Shown: positions 14,001-29,000, numbered from the stretch's first letter. The stretch is 64,000 bases of DNA from Parapristionchus giblindavisi (GCA_943737045.1 CALSFV010000242.1:372001-436000); one strand, 5' to 3'. The notes: generated by a model not told the origin, from the sequence alone. Program-made: numbers and translations.

Positions 14001-17000
14001 ACTCACTGAGGACTTGTGTATTTAATGTCTCCCTTTCCTTCTGTCTGTCCCTCGTTTGCTTTCTCTATCAGTTCGATGCTCTGCACGCTCTTTTTATGCA
14101 TGACATTCATGGAATCTTTATCCTCCTCCTCCTCTTCTTCTCATCTTTTATTCTCTCATTTCCTTCCTCTATCGCCTACTCTTAAGTCCTTCTTTAGTTC
14201 TGGAATAGCATCGACTCTTCTCACTCTTCTCTTCAGCACATGCATCTGACTGCCTCCCTCTCCCTCTTTACCATCTCTCCATCACGTCGTTCTCTAATGG
14301 AGTTATCGTCGGTTGAGAGAGAGAAAGACTGAAACGTTGTGTTGCTGCATAGTTTCTAGTCTCCTCTATGTTTCTCACTCTTTGATTTATCCAATCTATT
14401 CCATCAGTCTTTACTATAACACTATTGTTTTTTTCAAATTACTCTGCGTTTCTCTGGTCTCTTAATTCTATCCATTTCTTGAGTGAGAATAAGTCTGAGA
14501 CCGTTCGCGGAATCGGTGTATTATATCAGTATCTATATGCTTTCTCCTTTATCCGAATGTGACTCTGTCTGCTTGTCTGATTCTCTCCTCTCTCATCTTT
14601 TTCTTTTTCCATATCCCATGGGAACAACTTTTTCCTTTCTCATACACACGCAAAATGTGAAGGTGGAGATTTAAAGGGAGAAAGAGTGAGCTGATAAACT
14701 GAAAGAGTGATACTCTAGAATCGGAAATGGCACTCATGACATAGTTATTTACATTTGAGAATATGCAGGACTGGAGTCCCAAATTGTCCCCCTCTCATCA
14801 TCCATTCAACAGTTTTGATAGTAGACAAATCAGTGATAACCTATTCTTAAATTGGTACCTCCACTTTATGTGGGTGTAAGGAATCGTGTGGAGGTTTAGT
14901 GTGTGTATACGTGCCCATCACATGGATTATGATATAAAAGATTAGTTGTCATGATATGTAGTATAAGGTATTGGTTTAATGTTTTGCCGCTTCCGGATTA
15001 TAACCAAAAAAGTAGGATGAAATGTTATGGCGGAGATGTTATGATAGTCTGTGAAGAGTGTGAAGATTATTATTCATTATTTCTTTGAATGATTTATCTG
15101 AACTTGTGTTTATGATCTTGTGTACTTTAGTCTTAATTTGTGGGGGTGGAGATGAATATGAGAGGTTTGAATGGATGATATATCATATATAACAGAGATA
15201 TCAGTATACATGAATAGAGTGAAGAGATAGTCATTAGGAGTAGTTGTTTGGAGTATTAGAATGAGCTTCATTTACTGAATATCGTGCATAATTACCCTTT
15301 CTAACATTTGCGAATTGTGGTTTTGCATCGGCTTGTACTACAATGTAAGGCGCAGAGGATGTCTGATCGTGACCCTTGCATTACGGTAACTGCGAAAATA
15401 TGCAAAGCTGTCTGCAGTGGTTTTTCGCCATGGTATATCTTCTGTCTAGGTTACGAAGAATTCCCAGAGGACCAGCATCAATCATTAATAGATGTTGTAG
15501 ACATTATTGTCATCATTTGAGTCTGCAGTGGTTTGATGAACAATGTAAATGACTCTTCTTTCCATATCCCACCCTCTCTTAACATTCAGACTTCTCATTT
15601 CTTCTCCTCCTCAGTCCTTGAATGGAGTCGCTACGAGGAGTTTGATGTCTTATGACTGCATGAAGGTGGAGATTCCTTGACGATATGACTCATAGTCTCT
15701 CGTGATCTCTGATCATCGGGAGTGCACACATTTATGGAACGTGTAGGTTTAGCACATAATCAATGATTACGGTAGCAATGAATTTGTATATGATTCTCAT
15801 AAGGACTCATTGGATGATAACATTTAATGAACATGGGGTTTCTCTATAGTGCACCTAATGCACCTACCTTCTATCATATGAATTTATTGCTCCGTTATAT
15901 TAAATCCTGTCTGGTCTTCTCGTTTACGTTACTTATTTTGATCCATATTCATCTTCTTTAATATGTGATTATCTTCATGATTCGTATTAGATATTAGAAC
16001 ACACGTGAGCAATAATATGATGCTGTATTGTTGTAATTGCTATTTTTGAAGGTTGCTTATATTATATTTAGCTCTTTTTTATCGGTTCTATGAGCCTTAT
16101 TGTAGTACTGACATTTAAAAGGCGTTATCAGCAACAGTTTAGTTACTGTCCATGTGAGATGTTGACCTTTGAAGAAAACTGCGCAACAAACTTTTATGTC
16201 AACATGTATCAATGAATATTTGTTAATTCTTCCACTCCCTCTCCTTCGCAAAGATTATCCGTTTTGATATTAGAGAAGCAATACTGATTGTGTTATTTTC
16301 CCAGAACATAAGCGGATTCGAGATATATCTTTCCGTCTATATATGAAGAGTGATAGAGAGAGAGACTGAGAATTTCTATATGTTAGATGAAATTGATGTT
16401 AGACGGCACGTTGAAGTGATAAGAAGAAGAAGGAGGAGATAGAGTAGATGAAGGTGGATGGATGGATTATGCATCCATCTAATGTCTATTAAGTGATATG
16501 AATTGGGACCAATATCAGTTGAAGTAGTCCCTATATGAAGCCCATTGGAACTAAACTCTTTCCCATTAGAGTATAGGTGAACCTCGTATTTCCGGTGAGG
16601 AGCCATAATCTGAGGGATTTAGTGGAGAGTTTAATTGTTTTGATTTCTCCAAATTGAAACCACTTATCGTAGTTGGCTCTAATGTATGATATCATTGATT
16701 GGTAATAATAAAATGAGAGGAGGGATTTCGTATAACTGAGATCATCATATTTATATTATCCCTTTCCTTCTTCATCCCACATATCAGTTTGTTCGAGTAA
16801 CAACGCACCCTTCTCTAGATAGAGATCTGCACTCATTTTTTTTGCGAAAATAGATACATTTTATACAGATACAGATACATTTTCTGAAAGCCATTGCAAT
16901 TCTGCGTCTATGTTCCGATAGATTTGATGTACCAATTTTTAATCGATTTTGGAAAAATGAAAAAAATCGAAAGTTTTTATATATCTCGCGCTAGAGCATA

Positions 17001-20000
17001 GCATATCAAGAGCATAGCATATTATTCAATCATTTAATTCAAAATGTAGTTTATTCCGTGTCTGTTATCGCTCTATAATCTTTTATACACATTATCTCTA
17101 GTTGAATTTGTCTTATCCACTCGTTCATTTTATTCTCCACCTTATTCACACTCTCTCATCTATTCATTTCTCAAGCGTGTGATATTTGATATAACTGAGC
17201 GCGCCTTTTCCACTATAATTCTTCCCATACTCCCTCACACTACCGCCTTATTCGTTTTCCAATCTTTACACAAATAATAACTTTGTTTTTTTGACATTCA
17301 ATATATCTTTATCTTGCAGTGTGTGAGTAGGTGTTCGGGTTTGGAGGATCGATAAAGAGGACCCATCAAGATCATCATCATCATCCTCTTCCCATTCATA
17401 TCATCATCATTCTGTCCATGATCTCGGGTGGTGGTCCTACTTCTGGTCCTGGTGGTCTATCCGGTTCCGCGATTGCCCCAGCTTCCATGGCAACTCTTCT
17501 CATGTCTGGTCATGGTCGTCCCATGACCCGTTCCTCTTCCCTCACAGCTATTCTACCATCATCAATGTTATCACCATCAGCCATGTTACCATCTCCACCT
17601 ACCACAGACTATTCCCTTCTGAGTGGTCCACTCGCTACCTATCATCTACAAAGTGTACTACAACAGTATGAACAGACACAACGAGTACTTGGAGCTCTCT
17701 CAAGACAGAGCAGTCTCAATCAGTGGGTTTAACCTATAATAGGCAGTGTTTTAAGCAAAATGATGATTAATTGATTAGTTGATATGTGTGATACTGATGT
17801 AGGAAATGTGTGTACGTGCGGGATTACGCACCTTGAGTACAGGGTGTATGAGAATTGGAAGGAATCAAAAACAGATTAAAAGTATCTATATCTCATCTTA
17901 TTCGTTGAAAGATATCATTGCCCTTCCTCGAAATAACATAGTTTGTAAGGTCACGAGTAAAAATGTTATGTTTGCGTGAAGTGCATATGATTTATAGAAA
18001 AAAAAAGTAAATCTCTTTCGAAAATATCGGATTAGTCTATATTTAAAGGTGGTTTGACGTTAAATGTAAAGCGTAGTTGATGGCTTTCTTAACATCTTAG
18101 GGATTTATGTTCTTCGTAGTATCAATGAGAAGATGATGAAAAGGGATTCATATCCTTCTTATCTTTCAATCTCAATGCTTATCTCTACACATATTCTAAT
18201 TATCACTTTCTTTATGAGATTGAGAGAAGAAACTCAATTTGCAATCTCTTAAATCAAGGTTCTTGTTCATATCATGAGGGACCATTTATCTCGTATAGAT
18301 TGAAACCTTTGAGGAAGTATAATGAGATTCATTCATTCCCTCTGTGGAAGAGTACAAATACCTCGTAATTGTTTCCTAATTGCCAATTATCTTTGTAGTT
18401 TATCATTGAACAATTGAGCGATATCTTTTGAGCACAGGTCGAAAAGTATGTTACAAAGTACCAAGCCTGACCGGATTTTGAACCAAAAATTTAACAAAAA
18501 TCGAAAAACCTGACCGGAATGATTAATCTTTCAAAAGATAGTTAAAAGTTCAATTCATGCAGGAGAATTTTTTGTCTCAGTGTGAAGATGGGTGATTCAA
18601 TTTTTGAATAATCTGTCTGTGGTGTGTCTTCACGTGGAATGGATGGGTGGGAGTCAGTATATTGCTGTTAATTAGTAAAATTTGGGGAAAAAAAGATAAT
18701 AATAATAATAGATGAATTGCTCTTGCTAATTACATGCTCAGTGAAGTATGACCTAGTCTGATCTATGGGAAAACATTTGTATTATAATAATATACGAATG
18801 AATGAACTTACATAGTGAAAGATCATGTGAGGGTGTATGAATAGGAGGGGATTAATGAAACGAGAAGGAATTAACCATAGACCCGTGATTTGTTCAATCT
18901 AACATGCAATCCTTGGGGAGGATATTTTTTCGCATGAATAAAAATTCAAAATACATGCTAATCTGTCTGTGGCTTTTTTTATATATCACAATGTAAAAAC
19001 TTGAATAAAATAGAAAAATTGTGTATTTAGTTGTGAATTTAAATATTGTAACTTCAGGATGATTCTGAAAGACCTCGAAACGACCGGCGATAAAACGATG
19101 AAGAAGGAACCTGAAGACTCACCTCCCTCATCTGTCACTAATCCATCGAGTACGGTAGCTGGCACTACGGTAGTCGCACCATCACCCGAGCATGCACCTG
19201 GTGAGTTTGTAGTAGTCTACCGTATCCCTTTCCGGGTGTATGGTAGATGATACACTTCACTAGCACACACACACAGTCCCTTTGGGTGAAAAAAATTCGC
19301 GATTAGATGGGGTTTGTCTCACTAAAGAGGGATTTGGATAAGAGATTACTGTAATATACAAATTAGAGAGTTTGTGATGAAAGGGTACGGTAATTTATGA
19401 ACTTGAACACCATTTATGCACCACGATTGTGAATTTGTTTGGTTATATTGAATAAAGTTTGCACATATATTGATGTATGACTTCTCTTCTTGTCTGTCTG
19501 TCTCTCTTCTCTTGTACTAGAATTAATTTGGCTCTGATTGTCCTTTGTGTTATATGTTGGCAGAGATATAATATATATTGCTGATAAAAGGACAGGCTAC
19601 AAAAAATGTCAGCTTATCTGTAATAAATCTTGTGGTTGTAGACTAGTCGGTTAGTGCATACGGTAGTTGTTAGAAATAAAAATATTATTATTTCCCATGG
19701 GTTGTTGGATATCCTTTCCTTATTCTTATGTTTTCATTATCTTTGTTGTGCAAATATTAGTATTATGCAAATATTATTAGTGTGTTGTACTGTTACAAAG
19801 TGATGGTGTAATAACTAATTAAAGTAATATAATGTTTAGGCACCTCCTCCTCTGGTCTACCATCTACTTCTACATCTGGAGCTCCTCTTCACGTTCAGGT
19901 ACTTGATTCGAATCCCTACACTAATCCCTCTCATGAGGGGAGATTACGGTAGTCTGACTATTGAGCTTTATTTCTCTGCTACTCTTATTCAATCGGTAAT

Positions 20001-23000
20001 GGTGTGTAATGATACAATATCTGAGATCAGCAATGAGAGAAATTGAATGATAAGCATCAAATAAATAATTGATTATCAATCAAAATCATCTCCTTCATTA
20101 TTAGTAATTGTTACGTCGTAAATAATCAATTCACATAGCTGTCGCGTCTATCAAATTCATATCAGCTTTATGATTTATATGATTGCTTCACTCTATGATG
20201 CTTGTTATGTTTTAACAGTATACAAAATCGTACACACCTTCCTAAATTAGATACCTACGTAGCCAAGAAATGACCAACACAAAAAGGAGTAGAACTGTAT
20301 CGGGTACATAAGATCAAAAGTGACGTGTGACAGAGTTTAGAGATAGAGGGGGGCGGATGATATACTGTAGGATGATTGGGAGAAGGACGGAGATGTTGTT
20401 GAACGGATTATAAAAGTCGGTGTAATGTTCTCTTTTTACCTTTGATAAGTACGGTAGATGTGGTACGGTAGATTAGATTGTATCCGTTTTGTGATACTGT
20501 AGATGTGTTGTGAATAACGTTGAGGCTGTTGTTTTGAGAGTGTGTAGTATAGACTAGAATTAAATGTAGAATGTGATTGGTGTTCTATTGGTTCAAATGT
20601 AATATTCAAGATGAAATGTATCTATTTAACCAATTGAATGTAGACTAGACTGTAGCGGAGAGATGAGACTTGGCTTAACAAGGGAGCAATTGATTCAAAA
20701 GTATTGTGAATGTGGTACCTATTACATGGTTCATACTGCCTTGTACTGTTACTCTTCCTCTTAATTATCTGGTTACGGTATCCATAACCGTATCCGCATT
20801 ATAGATTCCTGGTCGACCAACAGGTTCTACCTCAACATCTTCCTCTTTACCTCGATCATCACTCGATCCCAATTCACCATATACGAGTCCATTATCGAGT
20901 AGTCTCATTCTACAGAACGGTACGGTATCCATATCATTTTATTGATTTTGCAAAATATAGCTGTTTTTAAAAGCGCGACGTCATAATTTGTATTTATTGT
21001 GACATAACGTAAATCAGTATTTGTATGCTGCATTCTCGTTGTGAAAAATAGATTTTTAGAATGTTTTCAATGATGCAAAAATATATCATTCAAAATTTAT
21101 GAAATATGGATGATTCTTCTGATTTTAGATTTCTCTGGCGCCCTCAACCAATTACCTCTGAACGGTGCGGATATCTCACTAGCAGGACTGGATTATAATC
21201 ATCAGGTAAACTTTATATAGATAAATTCAAATGATAACTTACTTTGATGTTAAAAAAACTTTTATTCTTGCTTTACATTAAAAAATCCTTTACTAACATT
21301 GACTTGTTGTGTTTTTTAATGAAAAGGAAGATGACGTTACTTGCATATTTGAAATCGATTGTTATTGTTAGGCTCAACTGTTAGCTTTATGGAGAAAGTC
21401 TTGATTGATAAGAGAGATGAATGGCTTCTGATAAAGACTCCACGTGCTTTATGAATGATTCTCTACTTTTTCACGATCTGAATTGATAGTCTAAAAGTGA
21501 CATCAGCCCATTGCTTCCCTCCTTTCCTCTCCCATTATCCCATCATTGTCTTCTATCATATTCATGAATATACGAGGGTGTAACGAATGAGAAGATGAGT
21601 TTGAGTGATATAAGAGTATGGATACATACAGTGGGCATCTTACATCTCCTAGAATAAGTAATAATGGAGTGTGAGTTGAAAAAGAGTCACGATGGCAATA
21701 AAAATGCACGACGAGAAATAAATAGGTTTTGTGCCTCTTAAAGTGGAATAAATAAGCGATACAGGAGGACATGTAGATATTTTCTCGCGATACGGTAGGG
21801 ATATGGAGAGGGGGAGAGAGGGAGGGGAGAAGGATAGGGACAAGGAGAAGGATAGAGATATTTGGGAGCAAGTGACGTGAGTTTCTACTATTTCTATGGG
21901 TTTTGGGAACAAGATAGAGAGATCATATATGAGAGAGTGAGAGAGACTACTAGAACTGTTCACTCTTTCTCTGTATCATAAATCTGTGCGTCGTATGTGT
22001 CTTTCTGTACCATTTGTCCGAGAGACCAGTAGTTGGTTCGTCTCGTCTTCATCTATATCGTTTATTCGCACACTATCTCTACCTCTTCTCTATCATCCCT
22101 CATCCATCGTTGGTATTTCATTCAAAATAGTGAATGATGATGTGATTGGACCATTTCCGTCAATGAGTCGACAAGAGTACCAATGAGAATTGAGCTATTT
22201 ATGGTTCAACTATGTGAGTACCTTGAAATGATCAAAAGATCGAAAGTATAGGGTCAAATGAATTATTCTTGTGTTCTATTGATTGCTTAGGAGTACAATG
22301 TAGCCAGAGGGAAGAACTAATACACATACTTAGATAGATGTCTTTCACCCCCCCCCCCCCAATTCTTGTCTCTTTGTGTATATGATGATACTTCGTGTAG
22401 TACCATTTGTATTCGGTACATTGATGTGTTTACCGTAGTTATTGTCTACTTGATTGGTTGTGGTCACTTTGTAGGATACGGTAGAATACATTAATCGATC
22501 TCATGGATGATATTGTAGTCAATAGTGGTAGTGATATTATTCATTCAATCGCTTAGTTAATCATCTCATGGAATCTTTTCATACCTGATCATGCGCTTAT
22601 CCATCAGGTGAATTCATTTCTACTTCTCCTTGAGTTCTATTATATCTATGTTACACCTGTGTGCATGCTTGTTTTACAATCTCAGCCTTATTTCTAATTT
22701 TCTTCATTTATTTTGTGTTGATGACTGATCTGTTTGATCTGTATCCATCCAATGTACATAGATGAATTGTGGGAGAGAACTCGTATATATCCGTGTACTG
22801 TCAATTGAATGATTGATTATCATTCTATTCCTCCTTCCTTCCATTTCCTCTCCACTGCAATCATCATCATTGATCCTCTCTTTACACATGTATCTCTTGT
22901 TTATTTATCGAAATTGGACGAATGTGTACACTTTGTCCTCTCATCGTCAATCCTATCAATCGTCTTCATACGGCGATGACGTATACTGCCTGAAAGAAAC

Positions 23001-26000
23001 AATAAACAATACCGTACATCCTTTCCGCATCTCACATTGTACCTGTATACTGTATTGATCAAAGGAAGTACCGTAATCTATAAATATTCGGATATTGGTC
23101 ACGCTTGTCGTGTGATGACCATGAAGTGCTAGACAGAGTGTTCCCACTATTGGAGCAGTTCATCTCTCAATCAGTGATTCACTCTCCTCTTATAAATAGT
23201 GTGTGTATGTGCGTTGCATGTATCGATACGATGAGTTGATGAAGGAAAGGGAGAGGGAGAGATGAGTGAGAGTAGAGAGGGAGAGGGAGAGATGGAGATA
23301 AGGATACAATGATAGAGGTTAGAGGGTTATGGATAGAAATAGAGAAGTGTATGTGTGCAGGGTAGAGGGTAGATAGATGGAAGAGAGGAAACCTTCTCTC
23401 TCCTCTTCTTCTCCTCTATGACATCATCATTGCAAATCGTTCTATACAGTTTAGTGTGTCGTGTGGTTGACAGAGACGGAGAGAGGAAGGGAATAGAGAG
23501 AGAGTTTAGACGGTTAGAGTGAAGATAAGAGAGGGGAGGAGGAGATAGAGATGATAGCAATGGTTATTGTTGGTTGCAGGAATAGGGTGGACGATGTTTT
23601 GTAGAGTCATGATGTTATTCTTCATCTTATCCCGTGAAAAGGAGTAATTCCCCGTTTCATCATAACCGATCGATGATGTATCATTCTGAAATAAAATACC
23701 TTCCCTTCACATTGATTTTAGTTGTGATCATGAGATGATCGTGATCTATGTTTTAACCTTTCTAATACCATCTATCTATTATCTATTTCTATCTCTATTG
23801 TATCTCATTCCAACCTCCATCTCCATCTCCTTCTCATCTCTCATTCTCCGTCACTGCCACACCACTGAAAGTTCACAAACATTTTGTGTTCTTCTCTCTT
23901 CTTCTCAATTCCCCCTTCTATCATTCCCTCCCTCTCACTTTCCACCACCTCTCATTCCTATGCCAATCTTCATACATTTCAGATACATTTATATTCTATT
24001 CTCTATCTCTATCTATCTATTCATTCATTCGTTCCTCTTCTTCTTCTTCATCCCCCTGTTTGTTCTTCTTCTAGGTCCTCTCTACCCCTCGTCATTCCCC
24101 CTTCTCTCCTCTTCTCTACGCACATTTTGTGCATGATAATTGTGCTTTTCCTCTTTGTCTCCCATCCATTTTCTATTCCACACCCCTTCATCCCCCTTTC
24201 TCCTCTTCTCAATCTCTCCCCCCCCCTTGATCAATGTTTTGAGAAAGAGTGGGAGAATGATTCAATATATAGAATAACTCTGACTGCACGAGTATAACTG
24301 TACTTTCTCCAACTCTCTATTATCTCTCTCTATCTCTGTTCCTCTCTCTCTCTCTCTCTCTCCTCTCTTCTCTCTGATTGTCAAACCTTCTCATGGTTCT
24401 TCTTCTTCATGGTATTTGCCTCCTATCCTTCTCTAAATCATGACAATACTTATTCTTTTCGTTGTTTATTTTCTGAGAACGATATTCACTATTATATATC
24501 GGAATATCGATTGATTATGATGATGATTATTGATTGATGTTCATTTACAGAGTCTGAGTGCAGCGGCAGCGCTGGTAGCAGCTACACGAGGTCAGATTAC
24601 ACCGACGTCGTCAGGTATTCAATTGGATTACGGTACTTCGTAGGAATATTACTGTAATACAAATATGACATCGATTGATCCAATTTTATATTGATCGTGT
24701 CTACTTATACTGATTCGGAATTATGATTTTTTTCAATCGATAACGAGATAAAGTATATTAACCTACAGTAATCCTCCATAATTTCAGCATCCGATATGCA
24801 CTCACTGAAGAGTATGAATGAATTACAAGCTGCACCCAACAGTTTCACCGGTGGAGGTTAGTAGAATAGTCATTTATATTGAGAATCAATCAATATCTTT
24901 TTTTCGAATGTATATTAGATGAACGAGTGATTGTTTCTATAGATTATGATTATTATTGATTAGATTATGTCAATGGAGAATTGGGTATTAGAATATGTGT
25001 GCATAAATGGACTCGATGTTTAGTTGATTGTTTAGGTGCACTTTAGGTACGTATGAGTTGTGGTGGAGAAGAATAGCTTATGCCTTGACATATCTTTGGC
25101 ATATAAATCACGTTTTGTGGGCCATACTATGATTATGGATCTTATCGATTTCTGGTTCGTATTAGGGTGGCGAGAATGACTCTTCACTCACCAGTTCCCC
25201 TGGCAGTCTTGTGCAAGTACTCGCGAGAGAGGTCATTTACGACCTCTCTCTCGTCAAGTACTTGCAATGAGATCAGAAAAACACTGGTGAGCAGAAAAAA
25301 GCAATTCTTTTTTCGATTCACTTGGGTTTTCTCTGGTCAAAGTGGTCAAAATGTGCACATCTGAATATTTTTGGAATCTACACACCAATAGCTATTCAAC
25401 AAGCATAAAATCGACTGTTAAACTACACTTTTAAATTTCGTTGATTTGTCATGTTATGCATGCCATAAATTCGGATCAGACTATGATAATATCATATATT
25501 TTTATTATGTTAGTACGGTATACTCGAATTACAATTAAAACTCTTCTTCATCGTCTTCTGAGAGACTTGATAGTATTCATTACATGAGAAATCAACGAAA
25601 TTTAAAAGTGTACTTTGACAGTCGATTTTATGCTTGTTGAATAGCCACTGACATGTAGATTCCAAAAATATTCACATTTGCACATCAGAGCAGAGAAAAC
25701 CCAAGTGAATCGAAAAAGAACTGTTTTTTCGACTCACTTGTGAGCTCAGCGAACGGCTGCCAGGGGGAACGAGTGAGCAGTTAGAGAGACTGCTCACCAG
25801 TTGGAGGGAGGCAAAACAGGTGAGTGAAGAGTCATTCTCGCCACCCTAGTTCGTATAGATGAGATAGAGTATTATGTATATAGTGATTGTATATGAATGA
25901 AGATGATGTTGATCATTGATATGAATAGTAGATGGTGTATTGTGTTGTGTGGAGTGGGAATAGGATTGAAAGAGTGGAAGGAGGAGGAGGAGGAGAACTA

Positions 26001-29000
26001 TTGGGATACCATGACTATCGATCCATACCTCATTGTGTGAGAGATAGAGAGAGTAAGAGATAGATAATGATTGGTGATAACGTTGTCATTGATAGAGAGA
26101 AGAGATGGAAGGAGGAGATATGAGAGAATGTCATTGATATGGAATGATATATTAGGATATGATCTCCGTTTGTTCATGCATATCTACAGGATGGTATCGT
26201 TATTAGTTTCATCCATTCTATTTATTGGGTCAATTCAATGATCTCTTGTGGGTTCCGAAATTTTGTAAGAATAATATAGTTTTTGTTTTGGATGATATGC
26301 TTATGGGATCGATCTATCCTTTGTTTCATCCTTTACCATTTGTAGTCATATAAGGACATTAAATGATGACTGTCAACGAGTCATGTGTCTGATACTACTG
26401 TTATTGGGAAGAGATAGATAGACAGAGAGGATTGAGGATGGTCTGTGTATAAGAGGATCAATGATATTATATGTAGAACATATGAAGATTGATCCATTTA
26501 TTGAGTGACCATAAAGTATTCTTTTATTTGTACTCTTTTTTTCATAAATCCTATCTATTTATTGAGACAGACATTTGTATAGATCCATTTTGATTATATT
26601 GAATGAATTTAGATTTATCGCAGTGACGATTCTGTTGTTGTTGAAATTGGATTTGTAGACAAAAGATGTGTAGGATAATGTAGTGAGAGAGAACCTTTTA
26701 GAGGAAACAAGTGAAGAGAAGGAGAGATAACAGAGAAAGGGGGAGAAGGAGAAAGAGAGGGAGAGGAATGACAAGTGTTTTGAATACGTGCATGTGTGTC
26801 TTTGTTGCAATTCCCCTCCATTTCTTTCTTCTACCCTTTTCCCTACTTATCTTTATTCCTCTCCCTCTGTCTTCTTTCTCTCGGCAAATCTCCGCATTGA
26901 AGTAAATGAGAGAGAGAGAGTGAAAGGAGAGGGAGGGAGAGAGAGAGGGACTTAGAGAGGTAAAGAATGAAGGAAGAGGAAGGAAAAGCGGTTCTAGACT
27001 CATTTCGCCTTTTATTTTCTACTCTTGTTCTGTGTTTTGGATTCCTTTCTCCTTTCTTCATTTGCAAATCTCTTCCTCCCCCTCGCTCTCTTCTACCTCG
27101 TTATCCTTCTCTTCTTCATTCCCATATCTGTCATCACCAAACGATTCTCTTCTCATATCTTTCTCTTTCTTCCTCCTTCCTCATAACCTCTTCTCATCGT
27201 CAATGATCGTTTCAGTATATTACTTCTTTTATCCTCTTCTCATCTATCTTCTCTTATTCTTCTCCCTCTCAACTTCAATCTATAATATCTACATTCATCC
27301 CATTGCACTTCTATATTTCCATGTTCTCTTCCTCTTCTTTCCGTTTATCTTTCATTCTTCATTTCGTCTCTATTCGTTATTCGTTTCCTTCTTTTCCATT
27401 ACTTCTATTCATTTATTGATTCATAGTAGAGAAAGTCTGGAACGTCATTCTTATTATTGTTATATTGTTCTCTTTTCTATTTTGTTTAGAGAGAAAGAGA
27501 AAGAATATAAATCTTTCGTGCGTTTTGTCCACTATATTCGTTCTATAATGATTTCTTACTCTGATATATGGAATGAAGGTGGATGTCAATATCTTCTCAC
27601 TTTCATTTCTATCCCATATCGTTATCGTCTAATCAATAATCTAATATTTATTGATCTGGAGCTCATTTTTCCAAAACGCACGTATTGAAAGCCTATATCG
27701 GTGATCCTTTTTCATTCCATGAACTTTAATGATTACAGTAGAATAGATATGAGAAAGAGGAAAGAGGAAGAAGAGAGAGGGGGGGGGGGAGAGAAAGGGA
27801 TGAAATTCTAGAAGATATATGGATACCTACTACGTACCAATCCATCTATAGACGTGCATTGTGAGAGAAAGAAAAAGGAAATTGATGGAATAGTATCATA
27901 TATGGATATTATTCCTTCCTCTATCATTTATGGTTCTTAATCTCTTCTCACCAGATCTCTCTCACTCTTCCTTTGCATACCCAAGTTGATAAGATATTGG
28001 GTATGTTTCATATCCTACATTGATTACTCTTCATCATTTTCTTGTCCTAGCGTATTGTTCATACATTGCCATACCCTCGCAGTGCGAGGATTGACCCACT
28101 ATATAAGGGCCATTTTAGGCCACTTGATAAAAAAAGGAAGCTAAAAATGACGATTTTTAAGCGAAAATAACGAATTTTATGTATCAACCCACCCTATTTC
28201 GAGAATTGACCCACTATATAAAATAGACGGCGAGGGTACCGAAAATGTATGGTATTGTTGTATCATTGATTCTTCACTTTCACTACACCTTTCCCCTATC
28301 TTTAATTATCTCTTTTATAATCTCCTCCTTCATCTCCTAATGAAGCGTAGGAGTGTGTAATTGATTGTGATGATATCGATGACATTTCCATCTCCCTTCA
28401 CTAATTATTATCAATCACATGTGCTCTCATATTACTAATGAGCGCACACATTCTCTTTTCTCTCTCAATACACCACATAATGATAATCTTTGATGGGTTT
28501 CAATTATGATTTTTACCTTTAATTCTTTGAGAATGTCTTCATTTCATAGCTCTACTTTAATCTTTCCTCTATGGTGATAGTTAAACGATAGCTGAAGACG
28601 TAATTCCTCCCTTTTGACTCTCGAACTTCTCTCGTCTTCATCATCCTTGATCTTATACTACTTTAGTCTATCAATTCTATCTCTCTCACACCTCTATCTC
28701 TCACTTTCACACTCTTTTTAATACTCTATCTCTCTATGTCTGAGACTAATCTCGAAAGTTTCCACTTACGCATGTTCTCTCAAGGATCATTCTATTTTAT
28801 ATCTCTTACTCGTAATAATTCTTTCTCATCTCTTTACTACTCAATGTCTCATATTCTTAATATCTTATTCTCCATATTTCTTTCCCACTCTATCTCTCAT
28901 TCTTCTTTCTCTATCTATTCTTCACATGTCCATTCCTCTCCTCCTCCTCTTCTTCTCCTTCTCTTTTTTTTCATTTGCTTTCGTTCCAAAAACGACGTCA

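Noticed and set aside
15363..15386. Short possible first exon MSDRDPCIT before GTAACTG
   Set aside because: Too short to support, and its phase-0 end does not fit exon 19058.
19905..19925. GATTCGAATCC resembling a tRNA T-arm
   Set aside because: No acceptor, D or anticodon arm can be drawn around it, and it sits just after a crh-1 exon donor.
23735..24297. Overlapping 133- and 137-codon frames
   Set aside because: All three frames are open in this pyrimidine tract; low-complexity Ser/Pro/Phe/Leu only.
27032..27688. 218-codon + strand frame rich in Ser, Phe, Leu, Ile and Tyr
   Set aside because: It lies in a C/T-rich tract where stops are rare by composition; it has no domain, no start context and no splice support.
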